64,000 nt of DNA from Pseudomonadota bacterium. Lineage in GTDB: Bacteria; Pseudomonadota; Gammaproteobacteria; Burkholderiales; SG8-39. The stretch's first letter is position 1. Each line of letters begins with the position of its first letter. Below the pieces are notes generated by a model, which was not told where the DNA came from, did not search any database, and saw only the letters and a list, made by a program, of their open reading frames with translations. Position numbers and translations under genes: made by a program. Below are positions 63,872-64,000 of this stretch, in pieces. Where the stretch lies: positions 310,001 to 374,000 of the forward strand of contig CANGMI010000006.1 in the NCBI GenBank assembly GCA_947455195.1. The letters run 5' to 3'.

Positions 63872-64000
63872 TCAACGCGCCTGACGAACCGTGGATACCG
63901 ATCGCCCCTCGTCCGGCAACGCGAGTGCGGTGGTCAGAAAGACGGTGACCTCGACCCCGCCACCGGTCTGCACCGTCGGGCGAAAGGCCGCGTAGTAGTT
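63872..64000 (-). CDS. C-terminal end of a TraB-like protein, runs off the window
   Basis: The last 42 codons of a minus-strand gene whose start lies beyond the right edge. The visible part begins NYYAAFRPTVQTGGGVEVTVF, which matches the C-terminus of F TraB and related proteins (NYY...P.v.vg.G..V.V). TraB spans inner and outer membranes as the VirB10-type scaffold. Its stop is 10 bases before the TraV-like start, consistent with traB-traV-traC order. Confidence 0.65.
   Translation of the reverse strand, partial: NYYAAFRPTVQTGGGVEVTVFLTTALALPDEGRSVSTVRQAR

Overview
The window is a piece of a GC-rich betaproteobacterial chromosome, most likely Burkholderiales or a near relative. The evidence is the gene order: def-fmt-rsmB-DUF4390-ntrY-ntrX on one strand, then a LysM protein-dprA-smg-topB on the other; accB-accC-prmA after a type II aroQ; tonB beside an RNB-family nuclease; mpl beside yqiA; and abundant branched-chain amino acid type (Liv) and Bug-type uptake genes. 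Codon use is uniform, and there are no rRNA or tRNA genes, insertion sequences or CRISPR arrays that I can see.

Layout. 1-4.3 kb: the 3' part of ubiB, a membrane diguanylate cyclase and a divergent sodium:solute symporter. 4.3-11.4 kb: a tightly overlapping minus-strand operon running def, fmt, rsmB, DUF4390, ntrY, ntrX and a degenerate CobW-like gene. 11.5-17.8 kb: LysM protein, a seven-copy 14-bp tandem repeat, dprA, smg and topB with a histone-like tail. 17.8-21.8 kb: a probable catabolic patch (gentisate-dioxygenase-like cupin, polysaccharide deacetylase-like hydrolase, Bug binding protein, SnoaL-like protein). 21.8-28.6 kb: NADP isocitrate dehydrogenase, a first Liv transporter with a LivM-LivG fusion, a lone receiver protein and rubredoxin. 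28.7-31.6 kb: thiD-thiE-hemL. 31.7-41.4 kb: mscL, a secreted glycoside hydrolase, mgtE, tonB, RNB nuclease, yqiA, mpl and a conserved unknown. 41.5-48.4 kb: a second Liv transporter with a Tat-type binding protein, then a flavoprotein and a TlpA-like thioredoxin. 48.5-53.3 kb: aroQ, accB, accC, prmA, a PfkB-family kinase and a glycine-zipper lipoprotein.

The last 10.6 kb (53.4-64.0 kb, all minus strand) is a type IV secretion or conjugation cluster of F/ICE (MPF-F or MPF-G like) character: the end of a TraB-like protein, a TraV-like lipoprotein, a TraC/VirB4-class ATPase, a PilP/GspC-like periplasmic protein, an unassigned anchored protein, a TraH/PFL_4711-like periplasmic protein, a TraG-N-like polytopic protein, a coupling ATPase that lacks its membrane domain and sits directly after a small two-helix membrane protein, a 55-residue protein, and a protein with two ribbon-helix-helix repeats like TraY. 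No TraU, TraW or TraN is evident, and no integrase or att site is visible at the chromosome-side boundary. This cluster is the most unusual part of the window and continues beyond its right end.
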